Assembly: GCA_977017575.1 (NCBI GenBank)
Contig: CDRNVI010000101.1
Coordinates: 1-55,829, forward strand
Direction: 5' to 3'
Length of the DNA: 55,829 nucleotides
Source of the DNA: Paramoeba atlantica
Lineage: Eukaryota > Discosea
A program made the translations under genes and the position numbers. The notes below the pieces were generated by a model, which searched no databases, was not told the origin of the DNA, and saw nothing but the letters and a program-made list of their open reading frames with translations. Below are positions 9,850 through 19,460 of the stretch, piece after piece. Numbering within the stretch: the stretch's first letter is position 1; each line of letters starts with the position of its first letter.

Positions 9850-11209
9850 AACCCCTGGCCAAAATAAGGCACCCCCCTCTAAAAATTCGATGCTTTGTTT
9901 GTTTGAGCTAATTTCAATGGCATTTTGCAGATCTCAATTCGGGATTTATGTCCTCCCACACTTGGTCACTAGTCCTATAGCTATATATAAAGTGGAAACT
10001 ATTTACCACTTTTTTACCTTTTCGCCACCTAGTTCGACGCAGGCCTTCAGTCTACGATCGAAACTTAAGATGGTATCATTTATCATCTCAGTCGGTAAAG
10101 AACTCCATGTGTTTAGAATACACCTTTGCAGTTCGGAAACTGTAGATGGTAGCTTTTCATTTACGTCTTGTTGTACCATTGACCATATGTTTTCAATGGG
10201 AGAAAGATCGGGAGAATTTGGGGGCCAATTTTTTAGTAGATTAATTTTTCGTTTGTTCAGGTAATTTATGGTGGCCTTGGCCGTATGAGCGGTGGCACCA
10301 TCTTGTTGAAATATTCTTTTGCGGGGGAAATAAACATTTAGTGTGACACTAAAACAGTTTTAGTGTGTCTATGTATGTTTCGTGGGTAATAGAGGTCCTG
10401 CTGGATAAAATTTTTAAGCATCTCCAGTTAATTCCTATAGCACCCCACACCTGACACTTAGGCGCCCAGCGCACCTTTAGTCTCTTTGCAGGGGTCTCTC
10501 CTTTTTTTACCCACATTTTCATTCGATTATCGTTTGTATCAAACACCTTCTCATCTGAGAATATCAATTTCGATGTGTCCTCTTTGTAATTTAAAGAAAA
10601 TTGTACGCGTTTTTCTTTTTGTACAGCGGTGAGCCCTTGTGAAATTGGGCGTGGCCTATATTGATGCCCTGCTTGCCTCAAATCTCGACGAACAGTTCGA
10701 GGGCTTGCAGTAACACCCTTTCTGCACAAAACAACAGAAATACGCTTTGAACTGTTGTACTTTGGCACCCCTGCCGGATCTTTCTTAGAAATAATGGTTT
10801 CAATCCCTTTTTTACGAGACTTTATTTTTTTTTCTGTGAGGATTTCTTTAGGCTTTTTTTCGTCTCAATTTTGGGGTGATCACGGAGGCATTTTCGAATG
10901 TATTTCACGCTTACATTCAATTCACGTGCTATTCGTTTCTTTGGGATGCCATCTTGAAACCTTAAAAGCATGAGTTCCTTCCCCAGGGGGCTGAGGCCAC
11001 CTTTCGGAGGCCTGCGGAATGATTTTTTCATAAATCGACCCTAATGTTAAAGTGGTAAAATATTTTTTTATTTTTTTATTTTTCATGAGCTAAAAACAGC
11101 GGGAACGTACAGATCTCAAAATTTTGAACGAAAACATGGTATGATAACCCTACCATACCCCCTCATGCAAAAAATAAGGGGGGGTGCCTTATTGGTGGCC
11201 AGGGGTTTA
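9850..11209 (-). mobile_element. Tc1-like DNA transposon, dead
   Basis: Termini AAACCCCTGGCCaaaATAAG (left) and the inverted copy TATTGGTGGCCAGGGGTTT (right), ~30 bp with few mismatches, are flanked by TA (9848-9849 and about 11210). It encodes one transposase with two frameshifts (see the next entry). Sequence matching the region without the element exists at 20425-20490, next to the duplicate LRR gene. Confidence 0.8.
9985..11031 (-). pseudogene. Tc1/mariner-family transposase, frameshifted
   Basis: Cut-and-paste transposase of the DDE type. The N-terminal part (11031-10822) has a helix-turn-helix signature (PKKRIARELNVSVKYIRKCL). The middle (10768-10349) continues with SPRTVRRDLRQAGHQYRPRP and the first catalytic Asp in LIFSDEKVFD. 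The C-terminal part (10340-9985) has QQDGATAHTAKAT with the second Asp and NWPPNSPDLSPIENIW with the Glu; I count 35 residues between the second Asp and the Glu. One frameshift lies in an A-run near 10825 and another near 10345. Otherwise the length (~345 aa) is normal for the family, so the copy died recently. Confidence 0.85.
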
Positions 11210-11240
11210 TAATAAGTAAAAATATATATTTAATAACCTA

Positions 11241-11539
11241 CTGTGATCCCCCCTTTACACTTCTCCCATTTTGAGCAATAACGAAGTATAAAGGGGGGGT
11301 CTGAATTTTTTCCCCGCTGTAAAAAAAGGCCGCGCCGCTTCCCGGCGCGGCTCATCCAGTTTTCCTGTCTTTCCTTCTATATCACCTTCCATTTCTAGGA
11401 AGATTTAGAACGTTCTTGTTTTTTTTCAATTTTAAAAAAAAAAATTTAAAAAATTTAAAAAACAGTCGTTCCCCCACACGAAAAAAGAAGCATAGGGGGG
11501 GGGTCTGACCAGTGAAGTATAAAGCGGGGGGGGTCATAG
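11241..11539. mobile_element. TA-flanked MITE (GAAGTATAAAG family)
   Basis: The left end CTGTGATCCCCCCTTTACAC (then TTC) follows TA 11239-11240; the right end GAAGTATAAAGCGGGGGGGG (then TCATAG) precedes TA 11540-11541. Internally GAAGTATAAAGGGGGGGTCT (near 11286) and a variant near 11486 ending GGGTCTGACC repeat the tag. A GC-rich hairpin, GCGCCGCTTCCCGGCGC, sits at about 11332. No ORF. The layout is the same as in the elements at 6.3 and 27.6 kb. Confidence 0.7.
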
Positions 11540-11596
11540 TAAATTAATATTTAATAATTTAATAAGTAAAAATACATAAGTAAATAATAAGTAAAT

Positions 11597-12325
11597 CTAT
11601 TCATATATCACAATTTTCGTCTCCAAGAAGGATTGTGCAATTTGGAACTTTCCTCCAAGTTTAGGAGGCATTTTATCCAATATTACTCTACCTTCTAGGA
11701 GTTTGTTATCTCCCAACTTGAGTGTAGAAAGATTTTCCGGGAGGTACGACAAGTCCACGCTTCCAACAAAATTATTTCCCTTCAGATACAAGCTTACTAG
11801 AGTAGCGGGAAGAGACCGCAGGTCAATTGTCCCCGTCAAAAAATTGCTGCTGACGTCAAGGTATTTTAGACCAGGAGGCAATTGAGTAAGACACACGTCC
11901 CCTGATAATCTGTTACTTTCCATCCATGCTGAAGTCATACGTCCGGGGAAAACAGTAAGATCTGGATTTCCTGTAAAAAGATTCCCACCGAGAAACAAAC
12001 CAGCAAGATTTGAAAGCGGGGAGAGGTCACAAAGGTCGGTTCGTTCTCCAGACAGCGAGTTTTCTTCAATGTCAAACTCCGTAACGGAGCTCGGAATATG
12101 CACGAGCTTCAAGGACCCACTCAGCTCTTCATGGTCCCATACTATTTCTGTGACCAGCATATCAGCGCTGCATGCTATACCTTTCCATTCACAAGCAGGT
12201 GTCAGTGAACTCCAACTTTGGTGTTGCGGGTGTATTCCACTAATGAGTCGTTCCATCCCCATCTCTTGCGGTAGATTTGAGCCAGAGACCTTGGCCGCAC
12301 GCGACTTGTGTCTCACGGAATCCAT
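11597..12325 (-). CDS. LRR-family protein
   Basis: An intact 242-aa ORF starting MDSVRHKSRAAKVSGSNLPQ. The family block runs to residue ~37; the N-cap motif ACEWKGIAC has C45 and C52. LRR units from residue ~70 to 225 include FPGRMTSAWMESNRLSG, LPPGLKYLDVSSNFLTG, LPATLVSLYLKGNNFVG and LPENLSTLKLGDN. No signal peptide is visible, and an in-frame TAG sits four codons before the ATG, so the protein is not simply mis-started. The C-terminal stretch ETKIVIYE is hydrophilic. It has a near-identical but disabled duplicate at 20481-21140. No function can be assigned beyond a likely binding role. Confidence 0.8.
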   Translation of the reverse strand: MDSVRHKSRAAKVSGSNLPQEMGMERLISGIHPQHQSWSSLTPACEWKGIACSADMLVTEIVWDHEELSGSLKLVHIPSSVTEFDIEENSLSGERTDLCDLSPLSNLAGLFLGGNLFTGNPDLTVFPGRMTSAWMESNRLSGDVCLTQLPPGLKYLDVSSNFLTGTIDLRSLPATLVSLYLKGNNFVGSVDLSYLPENLSTLKLGDNKLLEGRVILDKMPPKLGGKFQIAQSFLETKIVIYE

Positions 12326-12783
12326 TGTAAAGTTCTACGAAATGGAGAAGAACAATTGTGAGAAAAAAAACTTCTTATTGTAGGTCCGGGGTCTCCTTTA
12401 ACCCTGCTAAACCGGCCCAAATCCCGGGGACTATGTAAACAAATACATAGAAAGGTGATTGAAGGATTTGTAACTTTATAAAAAGTGTAGGATGGAAAAT
12501 TGTTTAGGGGTCCGAAAAACTTCAAAAACTATAGATATAGGACTTTATAGTACTATAATCTTTTTTTTGCTATATATTGACAAACTATATTAAATATAGA
12601 AAAATATTATTTTTCACCGGAAGTTTGCGATTATCGAAGAGTGACAGAACATCTTTAATTAATTTTCTCTTGTTCAGTAAAATGTAAACCTTAGTGGTGT
12701 ATTGCCTCAAATCTAATCTTTTTGTGTCTATAGAGCTTCAAACCTTATTTTTCAGACCAAGTAGCCCAATATGGGAAACAACA
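12326..12783. other. Upstream region between LRR gene and hAT remnant
   Basis: AT-rich, with TATATTGACAAACTATATTA-like stretches around 12570. No gene, RNA or terminal repeat recognised. Confidence 0.3.
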
Positions 12784-13237
12784 AATTCAATGATGAGTCC
12801 CGAGATGCTTTCGTATCATCACATTTCGCACCTGTTGCTGGGCAGGGAAAAAAATTGAGTGCCAAGTTTGCTCCGAAGGGTCGCGAAAAGTTTTCTTATG
12901 TGAGAAGGGTATACGGTCGTCGTATACCGATCCTCTCTCGCCTTTAACAAATTCCCACAAGGTTGCTTTTGATGAGTGGAAAAGCGAAACGAGAAATAAA
13001 AAGAGGCTCTCCGAACAAACTTTGAAAGGTTTTACTACGGGTCCAAACTTACAAAGTATGAAACGACTGATAAGATGGAAATGCAAGCATGGTGTTTCTA
13101 ATGCGAGCCTACAAGATGAAGATTTTAATTGGATGGTGACGAAAGGACTTGTTTCAGTTCCTAGTGAGCCTACCATGAATAATCTCATTTTACAATATGC
13201 TCAAGAATGTCGTACAGAGTTTTGCAGGTCAAACATA
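12784..13237 (+). pseudogene. hAT transposase remnant, N-terminal part
   Basis: Plus-strand coding with a BED-finger-like start (KIECQVCSEGSRKVFLCEKG, later a His), then KRLIRWKCKHGVSNASLQDE and VPSEPTMNNLILQYAQE. These match the zinc finger and the region before the first catalytic Asp of hAT transposases. A Tc1/mariner-like transposon is inserted at the TA at 13236-13237, splitting it from the next part at 14791. Confidence 0.55.
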
Positions 13238-14788
13238 CAGGGGTGTAAATTTGGATGTGGGGGGGGTCTAAAATTTGTAAAACTTGGCCAATTGTGGAAA
13301 ATAATAGCGCATTCGAGAGCTCTCGAACAGGGCTCATGAACGCAACATGGCCGCGATAGGCACAAGGGGGTATTGCCCCCTCGACAAAGGGCCCCCAAAT
13401 GCGATTTGCAACTTTCTAAAGCACGGGAAAAAATAGAAAAAATAATAATAATTGCAGTTTCCGCCGTTCTTTTCAATCACAATACGGCATCGCTTACGAA
13501 AGCTCTTCATAGTGTTTTCAGAGGCTATAGAAAATGTCGTTTGAAGATCTTGAAACGCTGCTTCGATCGTAATGATCAAATCTGTATGATTTCTAGGGGC
13601 CAAACTATTTTTGAAATTGTCCATTATGGACCATAAATTTTCAACGGGCATCAGATCAGGTGATTTTGCTGGCCAAGGAAGAACAGTAATTCCTGTCTCT
13701 TGAAAGCTTGTCCTGGCCAGATTGTGCACCGTACAGTTATCCATTGCAATAACGCTAGAACGGTGCCGCTTAAGGTAAGAAATTAACCCTCCACGCTTCT
13801 TCATGGCTTCATCAAAAATAGCCCCCATCACTGTACCTCGGTTTCCTTGAGAACGAACAGAAGGAAGAACGTGAAGGTGAAACCCATGCTTAAGGCTCGC
13901 TGCCATCCAAACCATAACACCATTCCCCCCATGCCATGCATCCAATTCACCTTGCTGCTCCTTGGGAGCGTCAGTTTTGCGGCAGAGGTACGTGATGTGC
14001 CCCCCACTCTTCCCACAAGTAAATTTTTTTTCATCCATCCAAATGATATTGGACAGTTCCGCGTCACTCCACGTTAGCATTTCTTCACAGAAACGTACTC
14101 GTTTCTCTTTATGCACTGAGGTAAGTGCAGGGGATTTCCGGACTGTGCGCAAGACGATGCCATGTGATTTCATGTGGGTCGTCAAAGTTTGACGAGAGCA
14201 AGTGAACCCAAGATTTTCCATTAACCGATGGAGCTCACTCCAGCTCGTGATGCCATAGGGTTGATCTCGAACACCCTCGTCTATCGCTTTCAAAGCAGCC
14301 TCACGTAGTTCAGGTGTCACAGCGATGTTCGTTGGGGCGTGTTTCTGGTTCTTGGAGTCTACTTCTCCAGTATCACGATAGCGCTCCACCCAGCGCTTCA
14401 CAGTAGCTTCATGAACTTGAAAATTGCGCGCGGTTAGGGAAAAAGACTGTGTTGCTTCGTAATCGGCAACAAGAAGCATGCGCCAGCTTGCTTTTATGTG
14501 CCCAGGCGAGGAATAAGCCCTTTCGGAGTGCTTATGTTCCGGAGATCGTCCACAATCCCGTCGTTGTGGCATGAATAAGGGCAAAAAACAGAAAAATTGT
14601 GAAAATTGCAGGATTTCGTCTTCCAAAAAACTAAGCTTTTTATGTGCATCCGAAAATCTATTTAACACGGATACGGTATATGCACGTTCATGAGCCCTGT
14701 TCGAGATCTCTCGAATGCGCTATTATTTTCCAAAAATGGCCAAATTTTACGAATTTTAGACCCCCCCACATCCAAATTTACACCCCTG
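13238..14788 (-). mobile_element. Intact Tc1/mariner-like transposon
   Basis: A 1551-bp element bounded by TA (13236-13237 and 14789-14790). The TIRs are about 105 bp each, starting CAGGGGTGTAAATTTGGATG and ending near GAACAGGGCTCATGA, with only a handful of mismatches. One uninterrupted transposase frame fills the space between them. Long, well-matched TIRs and an open frame indicate recent activity. The inner TIR motif GTGGGGGGGTCTAAAATTTG also ends the Tc1 remnant at 37.38 kb, so they are related. Confidence 0.85.
13334..14668 (-). CDS. Tc1/mariner-like transposase, open frame
   Basis: A 444-codon frame; the second Met at residue 33 (position 14572, MPQRRDCG) is the likelier start because residues 1-32 are untypical. 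A helix-turn-helix region at ~75-110 (SLTARNFQVHEATVKRWVER) binds the TIRs. Catalytic residues are the Asp in IIWMDEKKF, the Asp in VIAMDNCTVHN and the Glu in SPDLMPVENLW. I count 32 residues between the second Asp and the Glu, shorter than the 34 of classical Tc1. A YREKR-type linker precedes the core (VHKEKRVRFCEEM). The C-terminal ~35 residues run into the left TIR. No break is seen, so it may be active and could mobilise related elements with similar ends. Confidence 0.85.
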   Translation of the reverse strand: MLNRFSDAHKKLSFLEDEILQFSQFFCFLPLFMPQRRDCGRSPEHKHSERAYSSPGHIKASWRMLLVADYEATQSFSLTARNFQVHEATVKRWVERYRDTGEVDSKNQKHAPTNIAVTPELREAALKAIDEGVRDQPYGITSWSELHRLMENLGFTCSRQTLTTHMKSHGIVLRTVRKSPALTSVHKEKRVRFCEEMLTWSDAELSNIIWMDEKKFTCGKSGGHITYLCRKTDAPKEQQGELDAWHGGNGVMVWMAASLKHGFHLHVLPSVRSQGNRGTVMGAIFDEAMKKRGGLISYLKRHRSSVIAMDNCTVHNLARTSFQETGITVLPWPAKSPDLMPVENLWSIMDNFKNSLAPRNHTDLIITIEAAFQDLQTTFSIASENTMKSFRKRCRIVIEKNGGNCNYYYFFYFFPCFRKLQIAFGGPLSRGQYPLVPIAAMLRS

Positions 14789-14790
14789 TA

Positions 14791-15390
14791 GGTTGCAAGC
14801 ATTGCAATTGATGGGGAGACGTTTTTTAAGCTTCTTGTTCAGTTTGTATTGTGAGCGCGGAAACGTCGTTTCCGTGGAGTATAAAAGAGCTGCCTCCCGT
14901 CCGAGATGCCGACGCGTACAAAGAGTTAATAGTCACAATCATCTCAGAACTACAGGAGCAACGCGTATGCATCACCCATGTAGTTTCTGATGGTGACTAC
15001 ACAATTCGGAAAGCGCTCCGATTGGCATGCAAGGAAACAGCAACAGTTGAAACTGTGTGTGTTGCACACGCACTCCAACTTTCAATGAATCCAATTTTCT
15101 TCTTGGAGAAAACTTCCGATGTAACAGCTCTGGCGGAGGATTGTTCGGTCTGGCGAACACCCGTTTGAACACGGTGGTGGTCCGTTGTAATCGAAGTACA
15201 GCGGGCACTAAAGTGCGCCGCTTGTGAAAATCATGTAGCCGAAGGAACTTTACAAACTTTGTTGGATGTCATGATTTCCTTCCAAACAGTGGGAAGGTTG
15301 TTTGAACGAGACGATTGCTCTCTCGCAATTTCCCTTGGACTAAATCGTGACAAAGGGAAACGCGACCCGGAACCAAGAGTCAAAACCTAA
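14791..15390 (+). pseudogene. hAT transposase remnant, central part
   Basis: This continues the hAT remnant after the inserted transposon. Recognisable parts are ITHVVSDGDYTIRKALRLAC (catalytic Asp region) and VCVAHALQLSMNP (the C-x-x-H-x-L-x-L motif of hAT enzymes), then in another frame ENHVAEGTLQTLLDVMISFQ and VGRLFERDDCSLAISLGLN, which fit the segment before the C-terminal dimerisation region. Several frame changes and stops lie between them, and the C-terminal third is missing. It is an old, dead DNA transposon. Confidence 0.55.
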
Positions 15391-16049
15391 TCCAATTATA
15401 GGGCAACATGATTTTAGCAAGAAACTGATTTTTACTATAGCGAAAATGAGCACGGTTTCATACTCTTCTTTAATTCTTCTTTAGTTCTGAGATACTCCAA
15501 TTCTGAGACATAATTCTTTTAGCTGAGCGCAAATTCCTGGTTTCGTCGAATATTTATCGTTTTTCGTTGCAATGTTAGTTTCATTGTTCGTGCAGTCAAT
15601 TTCGTATTAAATTTCTGTTCAAGTTGATGCTTACACGTGAGTTTTCAATACATACCTGTAGTACTTATAATAATTAAAAGAAAAAACACGTTCAATAGCG
15701 GGGTTTGTTTCCTTTCTTATTTAAATATCATAAGCATTCCGGCAGAGGTAAAATGCTCTACAGTGTATAGTAGTACTTTTACATACGTATTAAACACAAA
15801 GTAGTTGTTCTATAGTTTACTTCCAGTAATGAAAGTTTACAAGTATAGTGCAAGTATAGCATCACGAAATATAGCGTAGAAGGCATAAGATACCTAGAAG
15901 ATATCTCTTTACGGGGAGTTTGGCGTTACAGCCAGGCAGATCTGAGTGAGATTAGTAACCTTATGGGTTAATAGTTTATGAAGAATATCGTACATTAGAA
16001 GTAGAAGATAGAAATTCGAGAAAGATACGAAAGATACCGTTCTCTTGAC
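15391..16049. other. AT-rich gap, nothing recognised
   Basis: Low-complexity AT-rich sequence between the hAT remnant and the tyrosine-recombinase fossil. No ORF with recognisable content on either strand. Confidence 0.3.
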
Positions 16050-18018
16050 GTGCACCGCCACCTTGCTCAGCTTGCAGTTACGAGACAAACTGCCGCGAGA
16101 CGAGAATGTTACTTTGCAAGACTGGAAAGCCTCTTGCAGGTCCGCGGCGTGGTTAATGTACTTGAGAAACACATTTTAGCCTTGTGCGCAAGTCTAGCGC
16201 GTTTCTATCGTGCCTCCACATTACAATCATTTCATGCCGCCCTCGTGTGCTGCCAGGTAGAAGACATGCCCATAGAGGCATGCTGGACGCAGTCTATTCG
16301 GTTTCGTAGACGATAGAGGTGCACTGAAGCTTTGTTTGGATCCCGTGCCCCTGGGATCTGTAACGTTCGGTCAGTTGCGAACTTTAGCAAGTCACTGCTC
16401 TGAGCGAGGTGAAATAGACTATGCCAGAGGTTTTATCGTCGCCTTATACGGGCTGTTGCGACATAGCGAAATCACTTCATTAAGACGAAGCGATATAGAA
16501 TGACCGTTCATCGAAGGTGCGGCACCTTCGATGAATCATTCATCTAACGGTTCAAAACTGCTTTTCCGAGAAAAATCCAAAAAAAATCACCCCCAAAAAA
16601 AAGTTCCCCCCCAAAAAATTCAGTTCGCTATATGAGTAAGCGTATTCTTTTTTATGCGTATTCTTTTCTAGTTTGCGTGTCTGGAGGCAAGGACCAACTG
16701 TTAGCGAAGCCAACTTCTGCGAACAAGGCCCCAGTTTGCGAGCAAGGCCCAACTGTGTGCGAAGCCAATTTATGGAGGCGAAAGCCCCCGTTTAAGAGCA
16801 AGGCCCAACTGTGAGCGTAGCTCTGGGACAGAATTATATTTTTTGACAATCCGCGCGCTCCAGCGCGCGGGTCGCGCGCTAAGAACCTGGATGTCTGTCA
16901 CTTCCGCAGGATTCTGTATTAATTTTGCTCTGCTGCGATACCGAGTTTACGAGTCTGGAGCTATGACCCAACTCTGAGATTTTGTTTACATGACAGGATT
17001 AAATGACGACATTTTTTTTTATTTTTTTCTCGAAAAGCACTTTCAAACCCTTCGATGAAAGATTCATCGAAGGTGTCGCACCTTCAATGACCGTTCATCG
17101 AAGGACCATACTCTACTTCGGAGCATACTCCTGTGTTTCGAGGACATCGGAGTTTATCGAAGTGGTTTTGAAAGTTCGAAAAGTTCTGAAAGTTCACTTA
17201 TCTCCACAATAGACTAAAGTGTAATATTTATACTGCGTGTAAAACGACAATACGCGTAATTCTTCACTCGCTGTCAGTATTTCAAGAACGAAACCTTATC
17301 ATTTCGAGCTTGTACATTTGTATTACCTCTTACTTCGCTCGCTTCACTCATGCAAATGGATTCTCTTCTAGTCTCTGACAAGTCAGACTGTCTGGTCGAA
17401 CCAGACTGCTTTCTCCCTCCCTGCGATATCAGGTGGGGCCGTGGAGCGTACGCTACGGATAATGATGTTTTATGTCCGCTTGTGAACGTGGCCGGAATGA
17501 AACTTTGTCCTTCACTTTTTGAATATGCTCCTTCCGCGAAAGGAGCGTTAGAACTTCTAAGCAGGGACCCATTTAAGTCTAATTACGAGGAAAGAAAATT
17601 GGAAGAGACACCAAACTCAGAGTGCTTCAGGTCTCACATACAAACGCTAGAGAATGCAAAGGTTCTAGTGCCCGCCTCGTGGGAAGTGCCTCACGCTATA
17701 GGAAATTATATGGCCGCACTCAAGGACCAAACTTACGCTAGAGCCATATTCGACTTGCGATGGACGAACGAGCGGATCACCGTAGTCGATTTAGCGTTTC
17801 ATACCTTAGGCACCAGCGAACTGGTGAGAGCCCTCATTCAATTAGGTAATACTGCCTAATCCAAAATTTGATTTCTTCACGGGAACATAAAGAATATGTA
17901 TCAAATACCCATCTCTGCGGCACTTAGCTAGGCATGCTGTATTAGGCAAGGTAAAAGATTATTACGCCCTACAGTACTTTCTATGGGCTACAAACATGAC
18001 TGTAGCACTGCACAGTCC
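16050..18018 (+). mobile_element. Tyrosine-recombinase retroelement fossil (DIRS/VIPER-like)
   Basis: Two recognisable parts lie in plus orientation. A tyrosine-recombinase region (16050-16500, with SEITSLRRSDIE matching the recombinase box with the first catalytic Arg) comes first. A reverse-transcriptase region (17350 to about 18018, with RAIFDLRWTNERI) follows. Recombinase before reverse transcriptase is the order described for trypanosomatid VIPER elements, unlike classic DIRS. The element is broken in several places, lacks recognisable ends and carries a foldback insertion at 16500-17105. It looks old. Confidence 0.5.
16500..17105. mobile_element. Composite foldback element inside the YR fossil
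   Basis: The outer 17-bp direct repeat TGACCGTTCATCGAAGG occurs at 16500 and 17089, as expected for target duplication or shared host sequence. Inside are inverted blocks GGTGCGGCACCTTCGATGAA (left) and TTCATCGAAGGTGTCGCACC (right). Between them lie the CAGTTGGGCCTTGCT modules (inverted here, 16690-16815) also found in the 496-1794 element, and a TCGAC/GGAGCGCGCGGG palindromic patch near 16855. No ORF of substance. Confidence 0.55.
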
Positions 18019-18115
18019 ATGGGGGGGCATACGTCACGATTTGTTTTTCGAATTTTTCGCTTCTCAAAATCGAGCGCACGGAAGTAGTAGGGTATGCCGC
18101 GGCGATGATTTTCGC
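18019..18115. repeat. Dispersed repeat, copy 2
   Basis: Matches 2660-2750: GGGGGGGGCATACGTCACGA, AAAATCGAGCGCACGGAAGT and GCCGCGGCGATGAT follow in the same order. Of unknown type. Confidence 0.6.
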
Positions 18116-18204
18116 GATGAATCAAGGCGGGTGATAAAATCGCGAAAAAAGGGGGGGTATGGTCGATGAAAGGAATACTCATGATTTTCACTTTCGCCAG
18201 GGGG

Positions 18205-18272
18205 TGTGATTAGACAAGTCGTTAGGTCCAGTAACTCTACATCTGAGATTGTTGGGTTCGATTCCCACGGAG
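18205..18272 (+). other. tRNA-like box A/box B pair, possible SINE head
   Basis: GGGTTCGATTCCCAC at 18248-18262 fits the pol III box B consensus (GGTTCGANTCC). A weak box A (TAGACAAGTCGTTAGG) lies about 40 bp upstream. The flanks do not pair into an acceptor stem and the T-stem has a mismatch, so this is not a functional tRNA; a tRNA-derived SINE or chance are the options. Confidence 0.3.
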
Positions 18273-18640
18273 GTACTTTTCGTCCGGCTACACAGGGATT
18301 AGCTAAGAAGCTTGGGTCCACGATATCTGAACGGATTGGTCCATTTTTCAATCCCACCCAATAGCATGTGCGTTGGACGCGACTTGTAGTTTTTTTACAC
18401 GAACTACATGCAGCACGAACGTCGTTAGTGGGAAGCAAGTTGCGAAGTCGAAGGAGTGGTAGGGTGAGGAGCGCAACGATGATGCGGATACCACTAAAAG
18501 AAAGCGACAACGCACTTTCGAATCTAGTGGGTATAAGATGCACGATATTGATGATTGGTTGTTATCGTTTCATTGATGTTGAAATTTATTGCGGTCAATG
18601 CATAACCGGTTTTCCTTATTTACGGAATTTCTTAATTTTG

Positions 18641-18885
18641 GTTCCTCTCTAATTACGGCTCCCCCTAATTACGGTTTCTCTTTAATTACGGTTCCTCTTT
18701 AATTACGGTTCCTCTCTAATTACGGTTCCTCTCTAATTACGGTTCCTCTCTAATTACGGTTCCTCTCTAATTACGGTTCCTCTCTAATTACGGTTCCTCT
18801 CTAATTACGGTTCCTCTCTAATTACGGTTCCTCTCTAATTACGGTTCCTCTCTAATTACGGTTTCTCTCTAATTACGGTTAACCG
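18641..18885. repeat. Tandem repeat, 17-bp unit
   Basis: About 14 copies of CTCTCTAATTACGGTTC. The first three and the last are variant; the central ones are identical, the usual sign of recent expansion. No coding or protein-binding role is evident. Confidence 0.9.
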
Positions 18886-18957
18886 ATTTAAGGTTAAAAT
18901 TCTCGGCACTGGTGGAATAACCGTAAAACAGCGTTCCAAGGACCTGAAATCGCCGAT

Positions 18958-19150
18958 CCACGAGAGTGCGCTTTGTCTGGCGCCTCGTTTTCGTGAGAAT
19001 CAACAGTCATTAAATGGATGAAGGGAACTACGCCGCGTACACTATACGCAGTCCAATGCCCTGCATGGAAGGGCCACGAGTGTGCGCTTTGTCCGGCGCC
19101 TCATTTTCGTGAGAACCAGCAGTCATGGAATGGATGAGGGGAACTAAAAA
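18958..19150. repeat. Two-copy direct repeat, ~75 bp
   Basis: GTGCGCTTTGTCTGGCGCCT continuing to ATGGATGAAGGGAACTA (18965-19031) recurs at 19080-19147 with about eight differences; the spacing is ~116 bp. Old duplication, no ORF. Confidence 0.7.
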
Positions 19151-19261
19151 TAAAGTCTCAATGATTTCCAGAAATGAAAATGTTAGAAATTTACACCATA
19201 TTTACTCTACCTTTTTGGTCAAAAAAATTGGTCAATTTTTTTCGGACATTTTTTTTTCAAA

Positions 19262-19317
19262 ACAGCACTATAAGTGGGGGGGGTACCCCGCGGCACTATA
19301 AGTGGGGGGGGGCACAG
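19262..19317. mobile_element. Right end of a G-run MITE (CACTATAAGTG family)
   Basis: GCACTATAAGTGGGGGGGGT occurs twice (19265, 19293), the second running into GGGCACAG and TA at 19318-19319. This is the terminal plus subterminal tag layout of the other G-run elements. The matching left end was not found. Confidence 0.45.
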
Positions 19318-19460
19318 TAACCGTAATTAAGTAACGCCGGGTACATTTTTCCACATTGATGAATATGATGAAAAAAGAGCACCGAAACATAGAACCGAAA
19401 AAGAAGTTTCTAAAGCCATTAGACTGCTTAATGCCTGAAATACAAAATTTTTGAAATATA

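Noticed and set aside
18205-18272. A functional tRNA gene
   Set aside because: No acceptor stem pairing, a mismatched T-stem and a poor D-arm.
18064-18543. 159-codon minus-strand ORF
   Set aside because: It crosses a dispersed repeat and the tRNA-like segment and shows no domain or composition of a host protein.
18641-18885. CRISPR-like array
   Set aside because: Units are contiguous with no spacers; the host is a eukaryote.
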